Positions 9,038 through 17,511 of a DNA stretch of 64,000 nucleotides are shown piece by piece. Below the pieces are notes generated by a model, which was not told where the DNA came from, searched no databases, and worked only from the letters and a program-made list of their open reading frames with translations. The DNA is from CAZQRP01 sp964596125 (lineage in GTDB: Bacteria; Chloroflexota; Dehalococcoidia; GIF9; UBA5629), in NCBI GenBank assembly GCA_964596125.1, contig CAZQRP010000018.1:4303-68302 (forward strand). Direction: 5' to 3'. Made by a program: the position numbers and the translations under genes. How positions within the stretch are numbered: the first letter of the stretch is position 1; each line of letters begins with the position of its first letter.

Positions 9038-9823
9038 TTAACTCATGGCGGGCATGAAGTGCTTTCCCTGATTAACAGACCGGATACCAGCTAATAGCTG
9101 GGAGCTGACACTACTCTTGGGAATAAAACCCAATGCCCCCGCCTGACTGCTGGCAAGAATATTTTCATTGTCAGCATACTGAGTTAACATCAAGACCTTT
9201 ACTTGCTCAAACTCTTTACATATATGACGAGTAGCTTCCAGTCCGTTCATTATGGGCATGACTACATCCATAAGTACTACATTGGGCAAAAGGTGACGGG
9301 CTTTTTCCAGAGCATCCCTGCCATTTACTGCCTCTCCGACTACCTGTATATCTTTCTGCAAAGATAGCAAGGCACGAATACCGTCTCTAACTATGGGATG
9401 GTCATCTGCTACCAGTACACTGATTCTTCTGATCGATTTATCCATCAGTTTTTGGATTAGAAGTACCAGTGCTGCTGGCTCAACCGGCTTTGTCAAAAAA
9501 TCATAACAATCAAGCTGTATCCCTTCTTCTCTTGTCCACCCCTTGAGAAGTTGTCTTTCCTGGGGTGCATTGAGCACAATAAGCGGCAGGTTATTAAACA
9601 GGGGAGTTTGTTTCAGCCATTGATGCAATAAGAACGCATCGCCTCTGGGCGCAATGGTTCCCAATATAACCATGTCAGGCCTTTCTGCCCAGGCCATTTT
9701 CTGCGCTTCAGTCCTGTTGAAAACGGTCAGGACCTTGAAGCCCTCGTCCTGTAGCGCTGACTGAAGGGCTGTGGTAAATTCCGGTTCGTCATCTACAATT
9801 AAAATTTTCGTTTTTTTCCTCAT
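9038..9823 (-). CDS. Double-receiver response regulator, first receiver degenerate
   Basis: 261 aa, start ATG with GGAGG upstream. Two CheY-like receivers in tandem. The first (about 5-125) keeps the VDDEPE acidic pocket and the TKP lysine, but its phospho-acceptor position reads MVILGT, with Gly55 instead of Asp. The second (about 133-255) is NarL-like and intact: ADDHP, LMDVVMP with Asp186, and FIPKSS. It stops after the receiver and has no LuxR helix-turn-helix, so no output domain is visible. It lies 85 bp upstream of the FdhA-like gene on the same strand, so it may be cotranscribed with cluster A or act on its partners by protein contact. Confidence 0.88.
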   Translation of the reverse strand: MRKKTKILIVDDEPEFTTALQSALQDEGFKVLTVFNRTEAQKMAWAERPDMVILGTIAPRGDAFLLHQWLKQTPLFNNLPLIVLNAPQERQLLKGWTREEGIQLDCYDFLTKPVEPAALVLLIQKLMDKSIRRISVLVADDHPIVRDGIRALLSLQKDIQVVGEAVNGRDALEKARHLLPNVVLMDVVMPIMNGLEATRHICKEFEQVKVLMLTQYADNENILASSQAGALGFIPKSSVSSQLLAGIRSVNQGKHFMPAMS

Positions 9824-10135
9824 CTCGAACCTCCAGTTTTGGTGGAACGTAACTTCTATTATTTCTTTTTAGTCTAAACCTATAATAGCTAATGTTTAAC
9901 GTATGAGGAAGAGGGTTTTCCCTTGAATACTTCGGGTAATACCCTTGGATTTCTTGAATTTGCTCATTGTTTTAAATAATATTCTTTCCGGTGATTGGAG
10001 AAACGAGAAGAAGCAGGACGAAAATAAATCGGTGGGAGCTTATATAATAGACGACGGTATTAATAAAAAGACATTATAATCTCTGGAAGGTTTCAATACG
10101 TCTGGTACCACTGTGAACGGTTAATACCTTTACTG
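9824..10135. other. Intergenic, no gene seen
   Basis: 312 bp between two minus-strand response regulators. It is AT-rich. I see no supported ORF, tRNA, or hairpin with a T-tract. The promoter of the double-receiver gene presumably lies here, but no good -35/-10 pair stands out. Confidence 0.5.
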
Positions 10136-10789
10136 TCAAACGGTTATGATGCCTTTACGTATGGCATACTTAACCAGTTCGATGCGATTACGTATGTTAA
10201 GCTTTGCCATGAGGTTAGTCTTGTGTCCCTCGACAGTTTTATGACTGATTACCAACATGTCAGCTATTTCCTGGGTGGTATGTCCTTCCACTAATAGTTT
10301 GAGTACGTCCTTTTCACGGTCGGTTAACTGTTCGTAGGGATCACGACCATCTGGTAGAGTAATCCCGCGTTGATAATCCTGGATGAAAAACTTTGCTATT
10401 GATGGTGATAAATAGGAGTCTCCCTGATAGACGGACCGTATGGCTGTAGTGAGCTCGGAAGACGCTGCTACCTTACTAATGAAACCATGGGCTCCGGCCT
10501 CGATAACAGGATATACATACTCTCTATCATCATACTGCGTCAAGGCTATTACCTTTGTCCCTGGAAATTCCTTTTGTATTCTGCGAGTAGCCTCCAATCC
10601 TCCCATGACAGGCATAGCTATATCCATCAGTACCACGTTTGGCGAAAGTTCTTTAATCTTTTCTAAAGCTTCGCGCCCATTAACGGCTTCGCCGACTACT
10701 TCTATGTCTCCAACCAGTCCAAGCAGGGCACAAATACCATCGCGTACGATAGTATGGTCATCTACCACTAACACTCTTATCTTCTGCAT
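10136..10789 (-). CDS. NarL/FixJ-type response regulator
   Basis: 217 aa, standard for the family. The receiver (1-120) has VVDDHTIVRDG, phospho-acceptor Asp56 in LMDIAMP, and the lysine in GFISKVA. The LuxR-type helix-turn-helix is C-terminal (about 150-210): LTDREKDVLKLLVEGH, then TQEIADML, then KTVEGHKTNLMAKL. It should be a DNA-binding transcription factor controlled by a HisKA_3 kinase; the NarX-like kinase at 18971 is the closest candidate in the window. It sits alone and divergent from MetVF cluster B, sharing a 336-bp promoter region with it. Confidence 0.93.
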   Translation of the reverse strand: MQKIRVLVVDDHTIVRDGICALLGLVGDIEVVGEAVNGREALEKIKELSPNVVLMDIAMPVMGGLEATRRIQKEFPGTKVIALTQYDDREYVYPVIEAGAHGFISKVAASSELTTAIRSVYQGDSYLSPSIAKFFIQDYQRGITLPDGRDPYEQLTDREKDVLKLLVEGHTTQEIADMLVISHKTVEGHKTNLMAKLNIRNRIELVKYAIRKGIITV

Positions 10790-10925
10790 TAGCCCGGTCT
10801 CAGGTTATGTATACTCCATCTACTGTTGTGCCTCAGCACTTCGTTGTATTGACAGATAACCTGCCAGCGTTTTCCCGAAAACTCAAATATGAATATGTAC
10901 AGTTCACTTAAGTTACTGAGCTAAG

Positions 10926-10953
10926 CGTATACAGAATCGATAAAGTTTGTCAA
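10926..10953 (-). promoter_or_regulatory. Putative sigma70 promoter of the NarL-type regulator
   Basis: Minus strand: TTGACA (10953-10948), 16-bp spacer, TATACG (10931-10926). The -35 is a perfect match and the -10 matches 4 of 6. It lies 137 bp upstream of the start at 10789. Confidence 0.45.
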
Positions 10954-10999
10954 GATGGCAGGTAATGAATAGAAACCTATTTTCTTTCTATATCGAGTA

Positions 11000-11008
11000 T
11001 GCTAAAAT
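11000..11008 (+). promoter_or_regulatory. Putative extended -10 promoter of MetVF cluster B
   Basis: TG-C-TAAAAT on the plus strand, an extended -10 element without a clear -35. It is 118 bp before the first gene of cluster B, in the divergent 10790-11125 region. Confidence 0.35.
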
Positions 11009-11125
11009 AGTGCGCAAAAAGTTTAAAAGGTTCCCCGCAAATCTAAAGTTCTGGTTCTTGTATATTGATTCCGAGCTTATCAGCTCAATAAAAGTTTGCA
11101 AATAATGAGAATTTTAGAATAGCAG

Positions 11126-11803
11126 ATGACAGAGATACAGGTTACTATAAATGGCAAGAAGGTTGTTGGTCACGAAGGAGTGACCATTCTTGAGCTTGCC
11201 CGGGAAAACGGCATAGATATTCCTACATTATGCTATGTGCCTGAGCTTCCACCGGTTGGGGCTTGTCGTATTTGTGTAGTCGAGGTGGAAGGTTCTAAAA
11301 CTCTGGTTGGCTCTTGTCATACTCCAATTACCGAAGGCATGGTCATCCAAACACATTCCCCCGGTGTTATACAGGCTCGTCGGATGATTATAGAACTTTT
11401 ACTGTCCAGCCATGCTGGCAATTGTTTTATGTGCGATAAGGCTAATATATGTGAGTTACGTAAGGTAGCTACTGAACTGGAGGTGGGTTTACCGCGATTC
11501 TCCGTTAAAAAACGTTATTATCCTATAGAGGATGTTAGCCCGTATGTGAAACGTGATTTATCCAAGTGTATTCTATGCCGCCGATGTGTCAGGGCATGTA
11601 GTGAGATAAAAAAGGAAAAGACTTTCAGTATAGCGTATCGAGGATTTGATTCCAAGGTTGTTTATGGTTTAGACCAGCCTTTAGATAGAGATGCTTGTCG
11701 AGACTGTGATGTTTGTATATCCATATGTCCAACGGGTGCATTGAGTAAGGTTAGAGTGATAAAAGAAGAGAAAAAAGGGGAACCATTGGTCATAACTGAC
11801 TGA
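11126..11803 (+). CDS. NuoG-N/HoxU-like FeS electron-transfer subunit, cluster B
   Basis: 225 aa. Equivalent to only the first 220 residues or so of the FdhA-like protein in cluster A, with no molybdopterin part. It has a [2Fe-2S] ferredoxin (CYVPELPPVGACRIC, 36-50), the His-Cys motif (SHAGNCFMCDKANIC, 95-109) and two complete [4Fe-4S] motifs (Cys 148, 151, 154, 158; Cys 191, 194, 197, 201). Unlike its cluster A counterpart it keeps all FeS ligands. It should pass electrons between NuoF/NuoE and MetV in a soluble complex, as HoxU does in diaphorases. First gene of the plus-strand run 11126-15584. Confidence 0.88.
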   Translation: MTEIQVTINGKKVVGHEGVTILELARENGIDIPTLCYVPELPPVGACRICVVEVEGSKTLVGSCHTPITEGMVIQTHSPGVIQARRMIIELLLSSHAGNCFMCDKANICELRKVATELEVGLPRFSVKKRYYPIEDVSPYVKRDLSKCILCRRCVRACSEIKKEKTFSIAYRGFDSKVVYGLDQPLDRDACRDCDVCISICPTGALSKVRVIKEEKKGEPLVITD

Positions 11804-11830
11804 TTTATATTAATGGTGGAGTGCTGAAAG

Positions 11831-12277
11831 ATGGAGAAATCTCCTGGGCAAATCACTTCTCGGGGTAAAGAGTATGCGGACTTGCTGATCTTATTGCAGG
11901 AAGCGCAGGATACATTTGGCTATGTCCCTCAAGACCTTATAACTGAGCTGGCTGAATCCCACGATATATCCATAAGTGATGTTTACGGAGTAATCACTTT
12001 CTATTCCTTTCTGTCAACTAAGCCACAAGGTAGAAGTATAATAAGGATTTGCAAGAGCCCTCCGTGTTATCTCAAGAACTGCGATACTATCATTGAGACC
12101 GTTGAGAAGGAAATTGGTATAAAACCCGGTGAAACAACGAATGATGGTAGGTTCTCATTCCAATTGACCAACTGTATTGGTGCCTGTGATAAAGCGCCGG
12201 CAATGATGGTTAATGACGATGTATACGGTGATTTAACGCCGGAAAAAATATCACAGATATTGACGTCATATAAATAG
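11831..12277 (+). CDS. NuoE-like [2Fe-2S] subunit, cluster B
   Basis: 148 aa, paralog of the protein at 5769. [2Fe-2S] ligands are in RICKSPPCYLKNC and CIGACDKAP. The family motif GVITFYSFLSTKPQG is intact. It is the electron-carrier partner of the NuoF encoded next (37 bp downstream) and lies 27 bp after the FeS subunit, so it is in the same operon. Confidence 0.9.
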   Translation: MEKSPGQITSRGKEYADLLILLQEAQDTFGYVPQDLITELAESHDISISDVYGVITFYSFLSTKPQGRSIIRICKSPPCYLKNCDTIIETVEKEIGIKPGETTNDGRFSFQLTNCIGACDKAPAMMVNDDVYGDLTPEKISQILTSYK

Positions 12278-12313
12278 GAACTCGATTTTTCGTCCCTGCA
12301 AGGAGTCTATTAA

Positions 12314-13513
12314 GTGACAGAGAAGCGAGTCGTATTAAAGAACTGCGGGTTGATTGATCCCACGAATATAAATACCTATTTGGAGAAGGATGGCTTCAAG
12401 GCTTTAACGAAAGCCAGGGACACCATGTCCCGGCAACAGGTTATAGATGAGATTAAGGCATCAGGATTACGTGGACGGGGAGGGGCTGGCTTTCCATGCG
12501 GTTTAAAATGGGAACTGGCGAGCAGAGCTCAGGGGAATCAAAAGTATATTATTTGTAACGCAGATGAAGGGGAGATAGGGACATTTAAAGATAAGTATAT
12601 ACTGGAGAATGATCCGTTTACTCTTATCGAAGCTATGGCTATTGCTGGCTATACTATCGGGACAGAGCAGGGCTATATTTATCTGCGTGCCGAATATCGC
12701 TACCTCCGTAATTCCTTGAAGAATGCGATTGATCAAGCCAAAGATAGAGGTTATTTACAGAATTTTAATATTGAGGTTCGCCAGGGTGCCGGGGCCTATG
12801 TATGTGGGGAAGAATCAGCATTAATGGATTCTATTGAAGGCAGGAGGGGGGAGGTTCGGTTTAAGCCTCCGTTTCCGCCAACAAGTGGCCTGTGGGAAAG
12901 ACCGACTATTATCAACAATGTGGAAACGCTAATGAATATACCACAGATACTACTTAACGGAGCGGATTGGTTTTCTCAAATGGGGACGGAGCGGAGTAAG
13001 GGCACTAAGGTTTTCTCGGTGAGTGGAGATGTGAAGAAACCCGGAGTTTACGAGTTAGTACTGGGCAGTACCTTGAAGGAGTTGGTTGAGGACTTAGCCC
13101 TGGCTGAAAATATTAAGATGATTCAGATAGGTGGTGCCTGTGGTAGAGTGATACCGTACGAAATGATAAATACGACACTTGCTTTTGAAAATATACTTGG
13201 AGCTGGGGCTGTTATTGTATATGATAATAGCCGGGACGTAATAGACATTGTTCATCGAACAATGGAGTTTTTAGTTGAGGAGAGCTGTGGCAAGTGTACT
13301 CCATGTCGAGAAGGAACTGAAGTAATGGTTGAAACCTTCGAGCGATTGTCTCGAGGTGAAGGGTTAGATAAAGATATTACCTTACTGGAGGACCTATCAT
13401 CTACTATGATGGTTGCTTCCATGTGTGGACTGGGGCAGGCGGCTCCGACATCGGTGGTTGATAGTCTGAATTATTTCAGGGATGACTATGAGAACCGGAT
13501 TAAGAAAACCTAG
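12314..13513 (+). CDS. NuoF-like NADH-binding flavoprotein, cluster B
   Basis: 399 aa, starting at a GTG with AAGGAG upstream. It has the NuoF core only: GRGGAGFPCG (near 56) for NADH/FMN, NADEGEIGTF, SLBB region, then the [4Fe-4S] site SCGKCTPCREGTE with a distal Cys in SMCGLGQ. It lacks both the N-terminal thioredoxin-like domain and the GltD module of the cluster A homolog, so it should use NAD(H) alone. With the adjacent NuoE and HoxU-like protein it forms a minimal diaphorase. MetV follows after 14 bp. Confidence 0.92.
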   Translation: MTEKRVVLKNCGLIDPTNINTYLEKDGFKALTKARDTMSRQQVIDEIKASGLRGRGGAGFPCGLKWELASRAQGNQKYIICNADEGEIGTFKDKYILENDPFTLIEAMAIAGYTIGTEQGYIYLRAEYRYLRNSLKNAIDQAKDRGYLQNFNIEVRQGAGAYVCGEESALMDSIEGRRGEVRFKPPFPPTSGLWERPTIINNVETLMNIPQILLNGADWFSQMGTERSKGTKVFSVSGDVKKPGVYELVLGSTLKELVEDLALAENIKMIQIGGACGRVIPYEMINTTLAFENILGAGAVIVYDNSRDVIDIVHRTMEFLVEESCGKCTPCREGTEVMVETFERLSRGEGLDKDITLLEDLSSTMMVASMCGLGQAAPTSVVDSLNYFRDDYENRIKKT

Positions 13514-13527
13514 CGGAGTTAATTATT

Positions 13528-14181
13528 ATGATAACGGTTACTGAGCAAAAACCTTTTGAAGAAATTTTACAGAGTATGGAGCACTGTAAAGCAATATATC
13601 TTATCGGGTGCGGCACATGTCCTACCATGCTGCATACCGGTGGTAAAACTGAGGTGCTTGAAATGAAAGCTAAACTGGAAGAGGCAGGTAAGAAGGTTAC
13701 CGGTTGGATGGTAATCCCCACTGCTTGCGATGATCTTACCAGGGATGCAATAGTAAAGAATGCTGAAGATAGCCAGGCTGCCGACTGTATTTTGATAATG
13801 TCATGTGCATTTGGGGTACAAATGGTTGGTAGCTGTACCGATAGACGTGTTTATCCAGCACTTAACACATTATTTTTAGGGAAGGAAGAACCACTTGGAA
13901 CAATTACTGAGTTATGTATGCAGTGCGGCAATTGTGTTCTGGACCAGACCGCAGGCATATGTCCGGTGGTCAGTTGTGCTAAGGGACTATTTAATGGACC
14001 TTGTGGCGGATCGGTGGGAGGTAAATGTGAAGTGTCGCCGGACACTCCTTGTGCTTGGCAATTAATAATTGACCGTCTTACTGCTCTAGGACAGCTAGAT
14101 GAACTGGAGAAAATCCAGCCTATTAAGGATTGGAGTACCAGTAGCTCTGGAGGTCCCAGGAAAATAATCATACAGGGCTAG
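13528..14181 (+). CDS. metV: MetV-type partner of MTHF reductase, cluster B copy
   Basis: 217 aa, paralog of the protein at 2000 with the same Cys pattern (GCGTCPTM; CMQCGNC; GICPVVSC; GPCGGS; GKCEV; PCAW). The shared WMVIPTACDDLT segment is also intact. It follows nuoF by 14 bp and precedes metF, the usual metVF order. It should bind MetF and bring electrons to its flavin from the diaphorase encoded upstream. Confidence 0.88.
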   Translation: MITVTEQKPFEEILQSMEHCKAIYLIGCGTCPTMLHTGGKTEVLEMKAKLEEAGKKVTGWMVIPTACDDLTRDAIVKNAEDSQAADCILIMSCAFGVQMVGSCTDRRVYPALNTLFLGKEEPLGTITELCMQCGNCVLDQTAGICPVVSCAKGLFNGPCGGSVGGKCEVSPDTPCAWQLIIDRLTALGQLDELEKIQPIKDWSTSSSGGPRKIIIQG

Positions 14182-14245
14182 TAGAGCCATTTGGAGGTTC
14201 AGTCTTATTACGGATGTAGTGCGAAACAGAACGGAGGCAGCATTA

Positions 14246-15163
14246 ATGAAAGTGGGAACGAATCTGGAAAAGATTTTAGAAAGTGGAAGATTTGCAGTTA
14301 CTACAGAAGCTGGTCCACCAAAAGGTACCAGTGCTGCGGTTGTACAAAAAAAAGGCGAATTACTTCGTAACTGCACTGATGCTGTTAATGTGACTGATAA
14401 TCAGACCGCCGTTGTTCGTATGTCTAGTCTTGCTGGCTGCTTGCTTTTGAAGCAGCAGGGTATAGAACCGGTTATGCAAATGGTTGTCCGCGATAGGAAT
14501 CGAATTGCTATTCAAAGTGATGTTTTAGCGGCGGTAGCCCTTGGCATAGGTAATATCCTATGCCTGTCAGGTGACCATCAAACCTTTGGTAATCATCCCT
14601 CTGCGAAAAGTGTTTTTGATATTGACTCGATTCAGCTAATACAAACGCTGAAAAAGATGCGCGATGAGAAGAAATTCCTGAATGATGAAGATATCCAGGG
14701 CGAAGTTCCCCTATTCATCGGAGCCGCTGCCAATCCCTTTGCTGATCCGTTTGAATTCAGGGTAGTAAGGCTTGCAAAAAAAATCAAAGCAGGTGCTGAC
14801 TTTATTCAAACGCAGGCAGTGTATGACATCACTAAATTTGCTAAGTGGATGGAGATGGTTACTGACAGGGGATTGGATAGGGAAACGCATATCCTTGCTG
14901 GTGTAATACCAATCCGGTCAGCAGGTATGGCTCGTTATATGAAAGACTATGTTGCTGGAGTCTATGTTCCAGATGAGATACTGACTAGACTTCAGCAGGC
15001 CGATAGTGCCAAGGAAGAGGGATTAAAAATTGTACTTGAGATCATTGAGCAGTTGAAAGAGATCCCAGGGATTCACGGCGTTCATATAATGGCGGTTGGC
15101 TGGGAGGACATTGTTCCGGAACTAACGGAAAGGGCTGGACTAATGCCCAGGCCTATATTGTAA
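14246..15163 (+). CDS. metF: Methylene-tetrahydrofolate reductase, cluster B copy
   Basis: 305 aa from the ATG at 14246, chosen because GGAGG lies about 9 nt upstream and the N-terminus then aligns with the paralog at 1078. A GTG nine codons earlier is possible but has no ribosome site. Family motifs: TEAGPPKGT, VNVTDNQT, VVRDRNR, NILCLSGDHQTFG, FIQTQAVYD, and the canonical VIPIRSAGMARYM that the cluster A copy has lost. It makes 5-methyl-THF in the methyl branch of the Wood-Ljungdahl or one-carbon pathway. Confidence 0.93.
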   Translation: MKVGTNLEKILESGRFAVTTEAGPPKGTSAAVVQKKGELLRNCTDAVNVTDNQTAVVRMSSLAGCLLLKQQGIEPVMQMVVRDRNRIAIQSDVLAAVALGIGNILCLSGDHQTFGNHPSAKSVFDIDSIQLIQTLKKMRDEKKFLNDEDIQGEVPLFIGAAANPFADPFEFRVVRLAKKIKAGADFIQTQAVYDITKFAKWMEMVTDRGLDRETHILAGVIPIRSAGMARYMKDYVAGVYVPDEILTRLQQADSAKEEGLKIVLEIIEQLKEIPGIHGVHIMAVGWEDIVPELTERAGLMPRPIL

Positions 15164-15182
15164 ATGACCGCAGGAGGAAAGT

Positions 15183-15584
15183 ATGGAAGCAAAAATTTTA
15201 GTAGTTGACGATGACCCGGATATCTTGGAGATGTTAACTTTAATTCTTGAGTCCCACAATTACAAGGTGGTTACAGCCCGTGATGGAGTAGAGGCTTTAG
15301 ATAAATTAAGGGCGGAAAACCCGGATCTGATGATTCTTGACCTTCTTATGCCTAAGATGGATGGATTTGCAGTGTGTAAGGAGCTTCAAGATTCCAGATG
15401 GTCGAAATACAGGAATATGCCTATTGTTATCCTGACATCGGTACGGGAAGAGGCAAGCCGACGCCGCTATGAGCTGGAGACTGGTCTGCAACTCAATGTT
15501 GATGATTATGTTGAAAAGCCTATTTCTCCAGATATTTTTATGGAAAGGGTAGGCAGGCTCATTAAAGGAAAGGGCAAGGCCTGA
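15183..15584 (+). CDS. Receiver-only response regulator
   Basis: 133 aa, a single CheY-like receiver: VDDDPD pocket, phospho-acceptor Asp in MILDLLMP, VEKP lysine. There is no output domain. It begins 19 bp after metF with an AGGAGG site, so it is probably the last gene of the cluster B operon. It is closely similar to the receiver at 17019; both share the stretch ILTSVREEASRRRYELETG, an extended loop unusual for CheY. The two likely belong to one signalling circuit. Confidence 0.9.
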   Translation: MEAKILVVDDDPDILEMLTLILESHNYKVVTARDGVEALDKLRAENPDLMILDLLMPKMDGFAVCKELQDSRWSKYRNMPIVILTSVREEASRRRYELETGLQLNVDDYVEKPISPDIFMERVGRLIKGKGKA

Positions 15585-16074
15585 ATTTAATTTAAAAATT
15601 TCATGGGATAGTAGTAAAGCATAGGTCAATTGCTCTGCTAAAATCAGGATATTTTTAAAATTCTGTCCATTGATTTCAACCGCTCAGCGTGGGGCAAGTG
15701 TCTCTTGTATAAGCTCAGTTTATTTCTGGTCTATAGCAGGAAACCATTACCGAAGAATCTGACCTCAATTGTCTTTAGCTGGTCATTCGATTTTCTTCCA
15801 AATTCGTCTGAAACAACTATCTGTCGTTGCTTGCTCCCTGCCAACTGCTGGTCGATCGTGGCCTCGTAAGACAATGAGTCGTGAGATATGGATCATACAG
15901 TTACATTTCTTAGTAATGCAGTCCTCTATACAAATTGTTTATCGTGAAGCGCACTATTTTAAACAATACGTATACCTGACTTTACCTCTTGATTTGTACT
16001 CGTTATAATAGGCATCGAAAGTTACCACTGAAAACAGTGCAAGACCTTTAACTATTTAGATAGAGGTAAGAGTT
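15585..16074. other. Intergenic, no gene seen
   Basis: 490 bp. A 79-codon frame at 15769-16008 has no ribosome site, no coding-like composition and no recognisable motif, so I do not call it. No tRNA or clear terminator is visible. Confidence 0.5.
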
Positions 16075-16575
16075 TTGAACACAGTGCAGGTGCTTAAAAG
16101 GTGTGAAGTCTTTGTAGGGCTTAGTGATAGTGACCTGGAAATCGTATCCGGTCTGTCTTCATGGCGGAAGGAAACATACAACGCGGGCGAGATAATATTT
16201 AAAGAGGAGAATAAAGCAAGGGATTTTTATATACTAGAGAAGGGGGAGGTCAGACTGGTCGTCACGCTGCGTAAGGGAGAATCAAAGGAACTAACACAGG
16301 TACCAATGGTTAATATCACAAAGGGAGACATTTTTGGATGGTCCTCCATAGTATACCCTCATTCTCTAACCATGTCTGCAATCTGTATCAAACCTTCTTC
16401 TATCGTGTCTGTATGCGGTGCTGAGTTGAAAGCATTGATGAATGATAATCCTTCAATTGGCTATGAGATAATGAGAGGATTAGTACGTGTCATTGGAGCT
16501 CGATTAAGGGATTTACGTCATAGATTTATCGATAAGGATAAACTATTTCTGCCAAAAGAGGAAATTAGTATATAG
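16075..16575 (+). CDS. Cyclic-nucleotide-binding domain protein without DNA-binding domain
   Basis: 166 aa, TTG start with AGAGG upstream. One Crp/Fnr-type cNMP-binding beta-barrel: an N-terminal LKRCEVFVGLSDSDLEIV helix region, then FYILEKGEVRLVV and KGDIFGWSSIV. The phosphate-binding cassette (FGE...R.A) is not well conserved, so the ligand may not be cAMP. It ends about residue 166 and lacks the Crp helix-turn-helix. It is therefore probably a sensor or adaptor acting through the surrounding kinases and receivers, not a transcription factor. Confidence 0.82.
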   Translation: MNTVQVLKRCEVFVGLSDSDLEIVSGLSSWRKETYNAGEIIFKEENKARDFYILEKGEVRLVVTLRKGESKELTQVPMVNITKGDIFGWSSIVYPHSLTMSAICIKPSSIVSVCGAELKALMNDNPSIGYEIMRGLVRVIGARLRDLRHRFIDKDKLFLPKEEISI

Positions 16576-16578
16576 TAG

Positions 16579-16968
16579 CTACTTCTTAAGCAGTCTTTTT
16601 ACTCTTTTCAGCAGCTCTTCAGGAGAAACTGGCTTGTCCACATAGTCCTCAGTATCCAGTGCGAGTCCTTGACTGACGCTAAGGGTAGTTTCCCCCACTT
16701 TTTCTGCGAAGCTTGTTAACATGATGACAGGTATCTTGCTGAGTTCGTTGTCTTTCTTAAGCTCCTCGGCAGCATTAAAACCGTTTTTAACAGGCATAAT
16801 TATATCCAGGATTATCAAATCAGGCTTTTCTTGTCTTGCCTTTAAAAGTCCTTCATCTCCATCGCTGGCGATGATCACTTCATACGGTTCACTCTCCAAG
16901 ACCAACTTGGTTGCTTCTACAAAGTCCGGATCATCATCAACAAGGAGAATTTTAGCTTTGCTATTCAT
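16579..16968 (-). CDS. Receiver-only response regulator
   Basis: 129 aa from the ATG at 16968, which has AGGAGGT upstream; an in-frame ATG 18 codons earlier does not. CheY-like: VDDDPDF, phospho-acceptor in LIILDIIMP, DKPVSP lysine. No output domain. It ends 4 bp from the convergent cNMP-binding gene and follows another receiver gene by about 50 bp. Confidence 0.9.
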   Translation of the reverse strand: MNSKAKILLVDDDPDFVEATKLVLESEPYEVIIASDGDEGLLKARQEKPDLIILDIIMPVKNGFNAAEELKKDNELSKIPVIMLTSFAEKVGETTLSVSQGLALDTEDYVDKPVSPEELLKRVKRLLKK

Positions 16969-17018
16969 CGTTTTTGGTACCTCCTGAAATATTTCAGTGT
17001 AAATTAGGCTTATTGCTT

Positions 17019-17408
17019 TCATTTAAGAAGTTTTGCCACCGAGTTAAGCAAGACCGTTGGTATTATGGGTTTTTCTATATAGTCATCAACGTTAAGCTCC
17101 TGACCTGTTTCCAGCTCATAACGACGTCGGCTAGCCTCTTCCCGTACTGATGTGAGAATGAGAATAGGCATATCATGATACTGTGACCATTTTGGACTTT
17201 TTAGTTCTTTATGGACAGCAAAACCGTCTACTTTAGGCATAAGGAGATCAAGAATCATCAGGTCCGGCTTTTCTGAGTTGAGTTTATCAAAGCATTCCTG
17301 ACCATCTTGGGCAATTACTACCTGATAATCTTTAGAGGTGAGAATAACAGATATAGCATCACGGATATCGGGGTCGTCATCAACTATTAGAATCTTTTCC
17401 CCTGTCAT
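17019..17408 (-). CDS. Receiver-only response regulator, paralog of 15183
   Basis: 129 aa single receiver with VDDDPDI, LMILDLLMP and IEKP. Closely similar to the receiver at the end of cluster B; they share the ILTSVREEASRRRYELETG segment. It lies about 100 bp downstream of a GAF histidine kinase on the same strand, which is the natural phosphodonor candidate. Confidence 0.9.
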   Translation of the reverse strand: MTGEKILIVDDDPDIRDAISVILTSKDYQVVIAQDGQECFDKLNSEKPDLMILDLLMPKVDGFAVHKELKSPKWSQYHDMPILILTSVREEASRRRYELETGQELNVDDYIEKPIIPTVLLNSVAKLLK

Positions 17409-17511
17409 CGGCTTTTACCTGCATGAAATTATATCAGAACTCAGTGTAGTCTTCCAGATTCTTTCTGTTACCTGTATTGTAGTCCCTACCGCAGTGCGCA
17501 CAAATAAAACA

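Noticed and set aside
15769..16008. 79-codon frame in the gap after the receiver gene
   Set aside because: No ribosome site, no family motif, and composition unlike coding sequence.
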